Shown in pieces: positions 17,211-25,626 of a stretch of 64,000 nucleotides of DNA. Position 1 is the stretch's first letter, and each line of letters begins with the position of its first letter. The stretch is from Pseudonocardia humida (GTDB taxonomy: Bacteria; Actinomycetota; Actinomycetes; Mycobacteriales; Pseudonocardiaceae). The stretch is taken from assembly GCF_023898865.1 (NCBI RefSeq), contig NZ_JAGSOV010000011.1, forward strand, positions 62,001-126,000, written 5' to 3'. The position numbers and the translations under genes are program-made. The notes below the pieces were generated by a model, which was not told the DNA's origin, made no database searches, and saw nothing but the letters and a program-made list of their open reading frames with translations.

Positions 17211-18635
17211 TCAGGGCGCGGCGAGCGCCTTCGCGTGCCGGGTCAGCGCGGACACGGCCTCGTCGAGCCGGGCCCGGTCGGTGCGGTGGTTCAGCACGCA
17301 GAGCCGGCCCAGCCGCCGTCCGCGCACCCGGGTGCTGGCCAGGAACACCCGACCCTCGGCGTTCACCCGGCGCAGCAGCTCCGCCGTCCGCGCGTCGACC
17401 TCCTCCGGAGTGCCGGGGCCCGAGCAGTGGAATGCGATGGTCGACAGCTCCGGCGGGCCCAGCAGCGTCAGCGCGTCGACGTCGCGGAGCAGGGCGTAGG
17501 CCGCCGCGGCGAGGTCGAGCTTCTCGTCGAGCGCGGCCCGGAACGCCGCGACGCCGTGCAGGTGCAGCGGCAGCCACAGGCGCAGCCCGCGGGTGTCGCG
17601 GGTGAGCTCGGGGCCGAGCGCGGCGAAGTCGGGCAGCTCCAGCTCGTCGAGGTCGTGCAGGTAGCCGGCCTCGTCCTGGTCGCCGGAGTGCGCGGCGCGC
17701 AGCGCGGCGACGTCGCGGACGAGCAGGGCCCCGGTGCCGAAGGGCAGGAACAGGCTCTTGTGCGGGTCGAGGACCACCGAGTCGGCCCGCTCCATGCCCC
17801 GCAGCCTGCGGGCCCCGCGCTCGGTCAGCGCGAACGCCCCGCCGTAGGCGCCGTCGACGTGGAACCACAGGTCCTCGCGGGCGCAGAGGTCGGCGATCTG
17901 CGGCAGCGGGTCGACCGTGCCGGTGTTGGTCGTGCCCGCGCTCCCGACCACGCAGAACGGCACCCGGCCCGCGGCCCGGTCGGCGGCGACGGCCGCGGCG
18001 AGCGCCCCGACGTCCATGTGCAGGCCGGCGTCGGTGGGCACGATCCGCACGGCGCCGGTCGGGAAGCCGGCCAGCCGGGCGGCCTTGACCACCGCGTGGT
18101 GCACCTGGTCGGTGGCGTAGAGGGTGCCGGCCAGGAAGTCCTCGCCCAGCCGGGCGTGCCGGGCGGTGATCAGCGCCGAGAGGGTGGCGATCGACCCGCC
18201 GGAGGTCAGCAGGCCCCCGGCGCTGGTGGGCAGCCCGACCACGTCGGCCAGCCAGCGCAGCACGTCGGTCTCCAGCGCCACCAGGCCGGGGGCGGGCGCG
18301 GCCATCCCGGTGTAGCGGTTGAGCACGTCGGCGACGAGGTCGGCCAGCCCCGCGCTCACCAGCCCGCTGCCCGGGATGAACGCGAAGTAGCCCGGGCTGG
18401 CCGGGTTCAGCCCGGGGCGGGCGGCCCGGTCGACCACGGCCAGCAGCTCGCCCAGCGCCCGCCCGTCCTCGGGCGGGGGGCGGCGCAGGTCGGGGTCGGC
18501 CAGCAGCTCGTGCGGGACCGAGAGATCGGCCAGCGGCGCGTCGGGGAGCGCGGTGAGGAACCCGCTCAGGTAGTCGACGACCTGCCCGGCCATCGTTCGC
18601 CACTGCGCGTCGTCGGGTTCGAGGGGGCGGTCCAC
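17211..18635 (-). CDS. PLP-dependent group II amino-acid decarboxylase (aromatic-L-amino-acid decarboxylase-like)
   Basis: 474 residues from GTG 18635. The group II decarboxylase order is complete: '[46 protein letters not shown]', '[19 protein letters not shown]', '[21 protein letters not shown]', '[14 protein letters not shown]' (PLP-ring Asp) and '[22 protein letters not shown]' (PLP lysine). Typical substrates are L-DOPA, 5-HTP, tyrosine or tryptophan; which applies here is not visible. It lies between pgsA and clgR on the opposite strand, so it looks inserted into a conserved block. Confidence 0.85.
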   Translation of the reverse strand: MDRPLEPDDAQWRTMAGQVVDYLSGFLTALPDAPLADLSVPHELLADPDLRRPPPEDGRALGELLAVVDRAARPGLNPASPGYFAFIPGSGLVSAGLADLVADVLNRYTGMAAPAPGLVALETDVLRWLADVVGLPTSAGGLLTSGGSIATLSALITARHARLGEDFLAGTLYATDQVHHAVVKAARLAGFPTGAVRIVPTDAGLHMDVGALAAAVAADRAAGRVPFCVVGSAGTTNTGTVDPLPQIADLCAREDLWFHVDGAYGGAFALTERGARRLRGMERADSVVLDPHKSLFLPFGTGALLVRDVAALRAAHSGDQDEAGYLHDLDELELPDFAALGPELTRDTRGLRLWLPLHLHGVAAFRAALDEKLDLAAAAYALLRDVDALTLLGPPELSTIAFHCSGPGTPEEVDARTAELLRRVNAEGRVFLASTRVRGRRLGRLCVLNHRTDRARLDEAVSALTRHAKALAAP

Positions 18636-18804
18636 CGGCCCAGGCTGCCACGCCCCGGGACCGCCCCGTCCGGGGATCGACGGGCCGCGTGTTCGCCCTG
18701 GGCGGACGCGCCCGCACGGCGCTGCCGGCGCCGCGCGGGCGCGGTTGTCGGTACGGTGATCTCACGGTCGGGAGTGCCCGACGGACGTCCACGAGGAGGG
18801 TCGC

Positions 18805-19233
18805 ATGGCGGTGCTGATGCGGGAGGCGATCGGCGGCAGCCTGCGGCGCATGCGGACCGCGCGGCGGCGAACGCTGCGCGACGTGTCCCGGCGGGCGCGG
18901 GTGAGCCTGGGCTACCTGTCCGAGGTGGAGCGGGGGCGCAAGGAGCCCTCCAGCGAGCTGCTGGCGGCCATCTGCGACGCGCTCGACGTCGCCCTGTCCG
19001 ATCTGCTGTCCGACGCGGCCGAGACGCTCGACGCCGCCGCCGCGGCCGACGCGGCCGCGGCACGCCCGCAGCGCCTGGTCGGTCTGCGCCACATGGACCT
19101 GCGCCTGGCCGGCGCGGAGGACGTCGTCACCGGGCCGCTGCACCCGGGCGTCCCGCTGACCCCGGTCGCCCCGGTGGCGCCTGCCCCGCAGCCGACCCCG
19201 AGCCGCGTGGGGGCCGTGCGCGCGGCCGCATGA
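18805..19233 (+). CDS. clgR: ClgR-type XRE transcriptional regulator of Clp proteases
   Basis: 142 residues from ATG 18805, with GAGGAGGG upstream. The Cro/CI HTH '[56 protein letters not shown]' is the ClgR signature. The position between the rimO-pgsA block and pspA matches Mycobacterium (Rv2745c-Rv2744c). ClgR activates clp protease and stress genes and is itself degraded by ClpP through C-terminal alanines. This protein ends ...AVRAAA, consistent with such a degron. The C-terminal half is low-complexity Pro/Ala. Confidence 0.88.
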   Translation: MAVLMREAIGGSLRRMRTARRRTLRDVSRRARVSLGYLSEVERGRKEPSSELLAAICDALDVALSDLLSDAAETLDAAAAADAAAARPQRLVGLRHMDLRLAGAEDVVTGPLHPGVPLTPVAPVAPAPQPTPSRVGAVRAAA

Positions 19234-19550
19234 GCCCGTCCCCTCCACGAGCATCCGCAGCCCGGCGGGTCGCCTCCACGGCGGCCCGCCCTGTGGTGTG
19301 CTCGGGGTGGATCGGCCGTTCGGCGGTAGGGCAGGCGGTATCCCGAGTTCCGGGTTCCCCCGACGGCGAGATCGGGATGATCCCCGATATCGTCGGTCAT
19401 CGGTGGAAGCCGGGCGTCTGCGATGCCACGATGGGGTCAGCGCACCGGCATCCGGGTCGGACGGCGCTGCAGGTGGGGGAACGCGCCGTCGGTCCCTCGA
19501 CGGATCGCAGGCGCGATACGTGGTGTCGCACTCGGAGGTAGGCGGAGCAG
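19234..19550 (+). promoter_or_regulatory. clgR-pspA intergenic region
   Basis: 317 bp without a gene. It holds the strong hairpin at 19264-19290 just after clgR; the remaining ~250 bp must contain the pspA promoter. In relatives ClgR or an ECF sigma factor drives pspA. I could not find a convincing ClgR box. A GGCGGAG sequence precedes the pspA start. Confidence 0.45.
19264..19290 (+). terminator. Hairpin downstream of clgR
   Basis: An 11-bp stem (GGCGGGTCGCC with GGCGGCCCGCC, one G-U pair) closes a 5-nt loop (TCCAC), 31 bp after the clgR stop. It has no U-tract, as is usual in high-GC actinobacteria. Likely a transcription terminator or mRNA-stabilising hairpin. Confidence 0.6.
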
Positions 19551-20366
19551 ATGGCCAACGGTTTCACGAAGGCCTGGAAGTACCTGATGGCGCTGTTCTC
19601 GTCCAAGGTCGACGAGTACGCGGACCCGAAGGTGCAGATCCAGCAGGCCATCGAAGAGGCGCAGCGCCAGCACCAGGCGCTCTCGCAGCAGGCGGCGGCG
19701 GTGATCGGCAACCAGCGCCAGCTGGAGATGAAGCTGAACCGCCAGTTGGGGGAGATCGAGAAGCTGCAGGCGTCGGCCCGGCAGGCGCTGGTCATGGCCG
19801 ACCAGGCCCGCGCGTCCGGTGACGAGGTGAAGGCCCAGCAGTACGAGCAGTCCGCGCAGGCCTTCGCCAGCCAGCTGGTCACCGGCGAGCAGTCGGTCGA
19901 GGACCTCAAGACCCTGCACGACCAGTCGATCCAGGCGGCGGGGCAGGCCAAGCAGGCCGTCGAGCGCAACTCGATGATGCTGCAGCAGAAGATCGCCGAG
20001 CGCACGAAGCTGCTCAGCCAGCTCGAGCAGGCCAAGATGCAGGAGCAGGCGGCCGCGTCGTTGCGGCAGATGACCGAGCTCTCCGCGCCCGGCAACACGC
20101 CCTCCCTGGAGGAGGTGCGCGACAAGATCGAGCGCCGCTACGCCAACGCGATCGGCTCGGCCGAGCTGGCGCAGAACTCGGTCCAGGGCCGGATGCTGGA
20201 GGTCCAGCAGGCCTCGGTCGACATGGCCGGAGCGAGCCGGCTGGAGCAGATCCGGGCCTCGCTGCACGGCGGTCCGGTCGCCCCGCAGGTCACCGCGGGC
20301 GAGCAGGCCACCCAGCCGGCCCCGGCGCCGCAGCTGAACAAGCAGCAGCAGCCCGGCACCGCCTGA
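19551..20366 (+). CDS. pspA: PspA/IM30 family membrane-stress protein
   Basis: 271 residues. It begins with an amphipathic helix ('[38 protein letters not shown]'). The rest is almost wholly helical coiled coil, rich in Gln and Ala, through about residue 235. The C-terminal 40 residues are a Pro/Gln tail ending '[11 protein letters not shown]'. PspA oligomers bind and remodel damaged inner membrane; together with ClgR this forms the actinobacterial envelope-stress pair. The region straight after the stop is the anomalous G/C tract. Confidence 0.92.
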   Translation: MANGFTKAWKYLMALFSSKVDEYADPKVQIQQAIEEAQRQHQALSQQAAAVIGNQRQLEMKLNRQLGEIEKLQASARQALVMADQARASGDEVKAQQYEQSAQAFASQLVTGEQSVEDLKTLHDQSIQAAGQAKQAVERNSMMLQQKIAERTKLLSQLEQAKMQEQAAASLRQMTELSAPGNTPSLEEVRDKIERRYANAIGSAELAQNSVQGRMLEVQQASVDMAGASRLEQIRASLHGGPVAPQVTAGEQATQPAPAPQLNKQQQPGTA

Positions 20367-20380
20367 GCGCACCCGGGAGG

Positions 20381-20530
20381 TGGGGGGGCGGGCGGGGGGG
20401 GGGGGCCCCCCCCCCCCCCGGGGGGGGCGGGGGGGGGGGGGGGGGCGCCCCCGGGGGGGGGGGGGGGCCCCGCGCGGCGCGCGGGGGCGCGCCCGGGGGG
20501 GCGCTACGCCCCCACCCCACCCCCGGGAAG
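20381..20530. other. Almost pure G/C homopolymer tract, probable sequencing or assembly artefact
   Basis: About 150 bp consists nearly entirely of G and C runs: long poly-G, then a poly-C run of about 14 at 20406-20419, then further poly-G runs of 8 to 18 bases. Nothing else in the window resembles it. Two-colour Illumina chemistry calls G when signal is lost, and strong hairpins collapse assemblies, so the true sequence may differ. A real extreme hairpin is the alternative. Confidence 0.8.
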
Positions 20531-20742
20531 GGCCGCGTAGGCGCCGCCGGAGGCGTCTTGAGCAGTGGCTGTCGTGGGCGACGCGCCCACCTCCGGATCG
20601 GGAAGACACCCGCGCGGCGAGCGACCTCGGATCTGTGAGCGTTCGTCGGTGGTGCTCCCGGGTGGAGCACCGGCAGGCTCGATGTCGGTGCCCCGACGGG
20701 ACTCACCTCGGATCTGGCCACTGCGCGTGCGCCCCGACGGGT
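20531..20742. repeat. Non-coding region with short direct repeats and a hairpin
   Basis: No gene is supported here. ACCTCGGATCTG occurs at 20624-20635 and 20705-20716, 81 bp apart. CCCCGACGGG occurs at 20691-20700 and 20732-20741. A hairpin with 7-bp arms (GGTGCTC/GAGCACC, 7-nt loop) lies at 20651-20671. The arrangement suggests a degenerate duplicated element or structured RNA between pspA and the convergent membrane-protein gene. Confidence 0.55.
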
Positions 20743-22008
20743 TCAACGCCGCGCTGCTGGGCTTCCCGCGCGACCTGCGGCCGGGGTCGTGAGCAGCAGT
20801 CGCCGCGTGCGCGGCACCGCCAGCACCACCGCGGCCGGGACCAGCGCGAGCAGCAGCCACCCCGGCCACAGCCACCCCGGCGCACCGCTCGACCCGGTGG
20901 CGCCGGTGGCCGCGGACTGCGCCCGCGCCCAGGCCAGGAACGCGTCGGCCACCGGCAGCAGCCCGAACGCGTAGCGGCGGCCGTCGAACCACGGCACGGG
21001 GAGCGCGAACAGCTCGGCCTGCGCGTCCAGCGTCGCGGCCAGCGCCGCGTCACCTTGCCTGGTCGCGGCCCCGAGGGCCACCGCCGACGCGCTCAGCGAG
21101 ACTCCGGCGATCAGCGGCCCGGAGTCGACGTCGCCCTCCCCCTCCATCCCGACCGGGTACTCGCGCACGCCCACCAGCCCGAGCTCCCGCACGACGAACG
21201 CGTCGACGAAGCGGCGGTAGTCGGCGGCCGCGGACCCCGGGTCGATGTCGGGCAGGAACGACAGCATCAGCGCCTGCGACGACGCCCGCGGCCCGTCCAG
21301 CACCGCGCCGCCGGCGTCGAGCCGGTGCGGCAGCAGGCCGGTCGCCTGGTCGCGCACCGCGCGCGTCCGGTCCGTCCAGCCCGCGACCACCTCGTCGACC
21401 CCGGGCACCGGCCCCAGCGCCCGCGACCTGGCCAGCGCGGCCACCGCGACGACCGTGTCGCACGGCCAGACCTGGCCCGGGTAGGCCTCCAGGAACCCGT
21501 CGTCGTCTGCGACCAGGGCGTCGCGGATCTCCCCCGCACGACGGGCCACGTCGGCCCGGTCGGCGGGCAGACCCGACAGCCGGGCCACCTCCACGGCCAG
21601 CGCCAGCGACCACCCCGCCCAGAACACGCCGTGGGCCGGCGCGGCGGTGTCCGGGAACGGCGCCGTCCCGGCAGGCGAACCGAGCGCGTCCAGGGCCGTG
21701 CGCGCCACGCGCAGGGCGTCGGCGTCGCCCGCGGCGGCGGGCTGCGCGGCGGCGAGACCGGTGAGCACGTGGGAGAAGAAGTAGCCCTCCGGGAAGAGCT
21801 CCTGCATGTCCTGGCCGGCCCCGTCGGCCAGCGCCGACTCGAGGAACCGCAGCTGCTCGGCGCGCACGCCGTCGCCGGCCGGGACGGCGACCACCCACGC
21901 CACCCGGCCCGCGCCCAGCAGGCTCAGCACCACCACCGCCGCCACCAGTACGCGGGCGACGCGACGGCGCGGGCGGGGACGGGCGGCGTCCCGCGGGGGG
22001 TCGATCAC
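20743..22008 (-). CDS. Conserved membrane-anchored protein of unknown function (alpha-toroid-like)
   Basis: 421 residues from GTG 22008. An Arg-rich N terminus precedes a membrane anchor ('[26 protein letters not shown]'), an extracytoplasmic domain of about 330 residues, and a C-terminal membrane segment ('WLLLALVPAAVVLAVP') with a basic cytoplasmic tail. The domain has repeated helical pairs ('GVFWAGWSLALAVEVARL', 'AYPGQVWPCDTVVAVAALAR', 'RASSQALMLSFLPDID', 'DVDSGPLIAGVSLSASAVALGAA'), which suggests an alpha/alpha toroid like those of glycosidases or terpenoid enzymes. I do not recognise a named family; 'VWPCD' and 'DVDSGP' are candidate active-site motifs. Confidence 0.65.
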   Translation of the reverse strand: MIDPPRDAARPRPRRRVARVLVAAVVVLSLLGAGRVAWVVAVPAGDGVRAEQLRFLESALADGAGQDMQELFPEGYFFSHVLTGLAAAQPAAAGDADALRVARTALDALGSPAGTAPFPDTAAPAHGVFWAGWSLALAVEVARLSGLPADRADVARRAGEIRDALVADDDGFLEAYPGQVWPCDTVVAVAALARSRALGPVPGVDEVVAGWTDRTRAVRDQATGLLPHRLDAGGAVLDGPRASSQALMLSFLPDIDPGSAAADYRRFVDAFVVRELGLVGVREYPVGMEGEGDVDSGPLIAGVSLSASAVALGAATRQGDAALAATLDAQAELFALPVPWFDGRRYAFGLLPVADAFLAWARAQSAATGATGSSGAPGWLWPGWLLLALVPAAVVLAVPRTRRLLLTTPAAGRAGSPAARR

Positions 22009-22054
22009 GCCGGGAGCATCGCAGGGCGGAGGGGGCGCCCGACTCCGGCGGAGC

Positions 22055-22074
22055 ACGTACGCAGTTCTACGTAC
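22055..22074. promoter_or_regulatory. Repeated ACGTAC in divergent promoter
   Basis: ACGTAC appears twice, 8 bp apart, in the relatively AT-rich 136-bp gap between the unknown membrane protein and the M15 peptidase gene. It could be a regulator site for either or both; no assignment is possible. Confidence 0.3.
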
Positions 22075-22144
22075 CCGCTGTACATCGCGGAGGCCCGCGC
22101 GGTCTTGTGGACAGGAGTTGACGGACGATCCGCGGAGCTTCGAC

Positions 22145-22975
22145 ATGGCGACATCGCAGAACGGCTGGCCCGCCTCGCCCGACCCGGCCGAGCTGGACAT
22201 CCGCACGTTCGTCGTGCCCGACACCGACGTCCGGCTGCCGCTGCGCGCCGACATCGCCCCGCTGCTGCTGGAGATGGGCCGGTGGTGGCACCACGAGGTG
22301 GAACCGCTGCGGGCCGACTGGTGCCGGGGCTACTCCTACCGCCGCGTGCACGGCGGCGGCGCGCTGTCCAGCCACGCGAGCGGCACGGCGGTCGACTTCA
22401 ACGTCCCGCTGCACCCGGCGGGGCGGGCGGGGACGCTGGGCCCGCACCGGGTCGCGGTGACGCGGAAGGCGGCCTCGCTCGGGCTGCGCAGCGGCGCGCT
22501 GCACCGCCGGCCGGACGAGATGCACGTCGAGGTGATCGCGCCGGCGCAGCGGGCGTCCGAGTTCGTCGCCGCGCTCGCGGCGCAGTGCTCGACACCCCCG
22601 CCACCCGAGCAGGGACCGGTGCTGCGCCGGGGCGCGCGGGACGGGCTGGTCCACGAGGCGCAACGGCTGCTGGACGCCTGGTGCCCGTACCTGCGCCTGG
22701 CCGTCGACGGCGTGTTCGGCCCGGCGACCGAGGTCGCGGTGCGGGAGCTGCAGCGGCGCACGGGGCTGACCGCCGACGGCGTCATCGGCCCGGAGACGCT
22801 GCGCGTGCTCGGGCTCGGCGCGGATCAGCCGTCCAGGCGCAGCATCCGGCACAACGCCGACGCCGTGCCCTCCGGCGACCACCCGGGCCGGCCCAGCGCG
22901 CTGTTCATCGCCCCGAACAGCAGGTCGCGCGCGTCGCGCGGGTCGAGCCCGCCGGCCAGGACCCCGGCGGCCTGA
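22145..22975 (+). CDS. M15-family D-Ala-D-Ala carboxypeptidase/endopeptidase with peptidoglycan-binding domain
   Basis: 276 residues from ATG 22145. The zinc peptidase motif 'LSSHASGTAVDFNVPL' (SxHxxGxAxD) and 'PDEMHVEV' give the His/Asp/His ligands of family M15. A PG_binding_1 repeat follows ('QRLLDAWCPYLRLAVDGVFGPATEVAVRELQRRTGLTADGVIGPETLRVLGL'). There is no signal peptide or membrane segment in any in-frame extension, unusual for a wall hydrolase and more like a phage endolysin. The last ~50 residues (22825-22975) lie antisense inside the convergent TetR gene and have low-complexity composition. The true functional end is probably just after 'LRVLGLG'. Confidence 0.82.
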   Translation: MATSQNGWPASPDPAELDIRTFVVPDTDVRLPLRADIAPLLLEMGRWWHHEVEPLRADWCRGYSYRRVHGGGALSSHASGTAVDFNVPLHPAGRAGTLGPHRVAVTRKAASLGLRSGALHRRPDEMHVEVIAPAQRASEFVAALAAQCSTPPPPEQGPVLRRGARDGLVHEAQRLLDAWCPYLRLAVDGVFGPATEVAVRELQRRTGLTADGVIGPETLRVLGLGADQPSRRSIRHNADAVPSGDHPGRPSALFIAPNSRSRASRGSSPPARTPAA

Positions 22976-23421
22976 GCGTCGGCCACCAGCTCGGTCCACC
23001 GGCCGACGTGGGCGCGGCGCAACCGCGGGAACGCCGCGGCGGCCGGGACCTCTGCGGCGCCCTGCGCGAGCACGACGGCGGCGTAGTCGCCGAGCTCGTG
23101 GAGGGCGCGCAGGTGGGCGCGCACACCGGCGCGCAGCCGGGCCCCGGCGTCGAGGTCGGCCACCGCGGCCAGCGCCTCATCCAGCAGCCGCAGCGACTCG
23201 CGCAGCCCCTCCTCCAGCATCGTGGCGATCAGCTCGTCCTTGGACGCGAAGTGGAAGTAGATGCTGCCGGTCTTCAGCCCGGCCGCCGCGGCGATGCCCG
23301 ACAGGCTCGCCCCGGCCGCGCCCACCCGGGCGACCTCCGCGGCGGCGGCGTCGAGCAGGCGGCGGCGGGTGCGGTCGCCCTTGCTGGTCGACGGCGCTCC
23401 CACGCCCGTCGCACCCGCCAT
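22825..23421 (-). CDS. TetR/AcrR family transcriptional regulator
   Basis: 198 residues from ATG 23421. HTH: 'RRRLLDAAAAEVARVGAAGASLSGIAAAAGLKTGSIYFHFASKDELIATMLEEGL', a typical TetR N terminus with SIYFHFASKDEL. The C-terminal domain is of the TetR_C_33 or similar helical type. It overlaps the 3' end of the M15 peptidase by 151 bp on the opposite strand and is divergent from pta across 147 bp, so pta or its product flux could be its target. The effector is unknown. Confidence 0.88.
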   Translation of the reverse strand: MAGATGVGAPSTSKGDRTRRRLLDAAAAEVARVGAAGASLSGIAAAAGLKTGSIYFHFASKDELIATMLEEGLRESLRLLDEALAAVADLDAGARLRAGVRAHLRALHELGDYAAVVLAQGAAEVPAAAAFPRLRRAHVGRWTELVADAQAAGVLAGGLDPRDARDLLFGAMNSALGRPGWSPEGTASALCRMLRLDG

Positions 23422-23568
23422 CGCCCGCCCCCCTCAGCTGATCCGGCGATCGTGTCCGCGCCGGTGGGGTTCCCGCAACCGCGCCTTCATCACCTTCCCG
23501 GTGGCGGTCCGGGCAGGGCGTCGGCCGGGTCGGCGCTCGCGCCCCGGCCCGCCCGTAGCGTGTGCCGC

Positions 23569-25626
23569 GTGACGCGCACCCTGCTGGCGGTCCCGACCGG
23601 CCGCCGCGTCGGCCTGACCTCGACCTGCCTCGGCCTGGTCACCGCACTCGACCGGGCGGGCGTCGAGGTCGGCTTCGTCAAGCCCATCGCCCAGCCGCGC
23701 CGGGCGGGCCCGTCCGGGGACGGGTCGGCCGCGCTCGTGCGGGCGCTCACCCGGTTGCGCCCGCCCGACCCCGTCCCCGCCGACCAGGCGGCCAGGCTGC
23801 TGGGCGCCGGGCGCCAGGACGAGCTGATGGAGCGGGTCGTCGCCCTGGCCGAGCCGCAGACCGGCAGCGACGTGCTGGTCGTCGAGGGGCTGGTGCCCTC
23901 GCCGGAGCACGTGTGGTCCACCCGGGTCGACTCGGTGCTCGCCGGTGCCCTGGATGCCGACGTGCTGCTGGTCGCGGACGGTTCCGCGGCGGACCCCGCC
24001 GCGCTGGCCGAGTCGGTGGCGATCGCCGCGGCGCCCTACCGCTCCGGCGAGCTGCGCCGCGTGGTCGGCTGCGTGGCGTCCCGGGTGTCGGGCGACCCCG
24101 CCGCCATCGCCGACGCGCTGCGCCGCCACGACATCCCGCTGGTGGGCGCGGTCCCGTTCCGGCCGGAGGCCACCTGGCCGCGGGTGGACGACGTCGCCGA
24201 CGCGCTCGGGGCGCGCACGCTCGTCGCCGGCGACGGTTCGCGGCGGGTGTCGGAGGTGCTGGTGTGCGCGCAGGCCGTGCCGGGGCTGCTGCGGCTGCTG
24301 CGCGACGGCGCGCTGCTGCTCGTCCCGGGCGACCGGCACGACGTCGTCATGGCCGCCTGCCTGGCCGCGATGAACGGCGTGCGGCTGGCCGGGCTGCTGC
24401 TGACCGCGGGCGTCGAGCCGCACCCGGACGTGCTGGCGCTGACGTCGGCGGCGGAGGGGCTGCCGATCCTGGTCGTCGACGAGCTGACCTACCCGACGGC
24501 CGTGCGGCTGCACGACCTCGACCCGGAGCTGTCCACCGACGACCTCGACCGCGCCCGCCAGGTCGGCGCGGCCGTCGCCGACGCCCTCGACCCCGAGTGG
24601 CTGCAGTCCCTGGCCGGGAGCGGGCGGCGCCGCCGGCTCACCCCGGCCGCGTTCCGGCACCGCCTCGTGGAGACCGCCCGCCGCGCCGACGCCCGGATCG
24701 TGCTGCCCGAGGGCGCCGAGCCGCGCACCGTGCGGGCCGCCGTCGTCTGCGCCGAGCGCGGCATCGCCCGCCCGCTGCTGCTGACCGACCCCGCCGCGCT
24801 CGACGCGACCCTGCGCTCGACCGGGCTCACCCTCCCCGACGACGTCGACGTCGTCGACCCGGCGACGGTGGCCGACCACTACGTCGACCGGCTGGTCGCG
24901 CTGCGCGCGCACAAGGGCATGACCCCGGCGATGGCCCAGGAGCGCCTCGGCGACCCGATCACCGTCGGCACCATGATGCTGGCCGCCGGGGAGGTCGACG
25001 GCCTGGTCGCGGGCGCCGTGCACACCACGGCGGCGACGGTGCGCCCGGCGCTGGAGCTGATCAGGGTGGCGCCCGGCGCCCGGCTGGTGTCCTCGGTGTT
25101 CTTCATGCTGCTGCGCGACGAGGTGGTCGTCTACGGCGACTGCGCGATCAACCCCGACCCCACCGCCGAGGAGCTCGCCGACATCGCCGTGCAGAGCGCG
25201 GAGAGCGCGGCCGCCGTCGGCGTCGAACCGCGCATCGCGATGATCAGCTTCAGCACCGGGGCGTCGGGCGCGGGCGCCGACGTGGAGAAGGTGGCCGCGG
25301 CGACGGCGCTGGTCCGCGAGCGGCGCCCCGACCTCGCCGTCGACGGCCCGCTGCAGTACGACGCCGCCGCGGTGGGCTCGATCGGGCACAGCAAGCGCCC
25401 GGGCAGCCCGGTCGCGGGCAGGGCGACGGTGTTCGTCTTCCCCGACCTCAACACGGGTAACACGACCTACAAGGCCGTGCAGCGCAGCGCCGACGTGGTC
25501 AGCATCGGGCCGATGCTGCAGGGCCTGGCCCGACCGGTGAACGACCTCAGCCGCGGCGCCGAGGTCGAGGACATCGTCTACACGATCGCGCTGACCGCCA
25601 TCCAGTCCCGCGCCACGCAGCCGTAG
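23569..25626 (+). CDS. pta: Phosphate acetyltransferase (long form)
   Basis: 685 residues from GTG 23569. Three parts are visible. First, an N-terminal BioD-like P-loop domain in which the ATPase loop reads 'VPTGRRVGLTSTCLGL'. Second, a central DRTGG domain ('VLVCAQAVPGLLRLLRDGALLLVPGDRHDVV'). Third, the catalytic PTA_PTB domain from about residue 365 ('RIVLPEGAEPRTVRAA', 'DGLVAGAVHTTAATVRPALELI', 'AMISFSTGASGAGADVEKV', 'VFVFPDLNTGNTTYKAVQR'). It interconverts acetyl-CoA and acetyl phosphate. No ackA follows, so acetate kinase must be elsewhere. A hairpin repeat lies 55 bp after the stop. Confidence 0.95.
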   Translation: MTRTLLAVPTGRRVGLTSTCLGLVTALDRAGVEVGFVKPIAQPRRAGPSGDGSAALVRALTRLRPPDPVPADQAARLLGAGRQDELMERVVALAEPQTGSDVLVVEGLVPSPEHVWSTRVDSVLAGALDADVLLVADGSAADPAALAESVAIAAAPYRSGELRRVVGCVASRVSGDPAAIADALRRHDIPLVGAVPFRPEATWPRVDDVADALGARTLVAGDGSRRVSEVLVCAQAVPGLLRLLRDGALLLVPGDRHDVVMAACLAAMNGVRLAGLLLTAGVEPHPDVLALTSAAEGLPILVVDELTYPTAVRLHDLDPELSTDDLDRARQVGAAVADALDPEWLQSLAGSGRRRRLTPAAFRHRLVETARRADARIVLPEGAEPRTVRAAVVCAERGIARPLLLTDPAALDATLRSTGLTLPDDVDVVDPATVADHYVDRLVALRAHKGMTPAMAQERLGDPITVGTMMLAAGEVDGLVAGAVHTTAATVRPALELIRVAPGARLVSSVFFMLLRDEVVVYGDCAINPDPTAEELADIAVQSAESAAAVGVEPRIAMISFSTGASGAGADVEKVAAATALVRERRPDLAVDGPLQYDAAAVGSIGHSKRPGSPVAGRATVFVFPDLNTGNTTYKAVQRSADVVSIGPMLQGLARPVNDLSRGAEVEDIVYTIALTAIQSRATQP

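Noticed and set aside
20504-20992. Minus-strand frame with the repeated peptide QIRG.S.RG
   Set aside because: The peptide repeat simply mirrors the DNA repeat ACCTCGGATCTG; composition and position do not support a gene.
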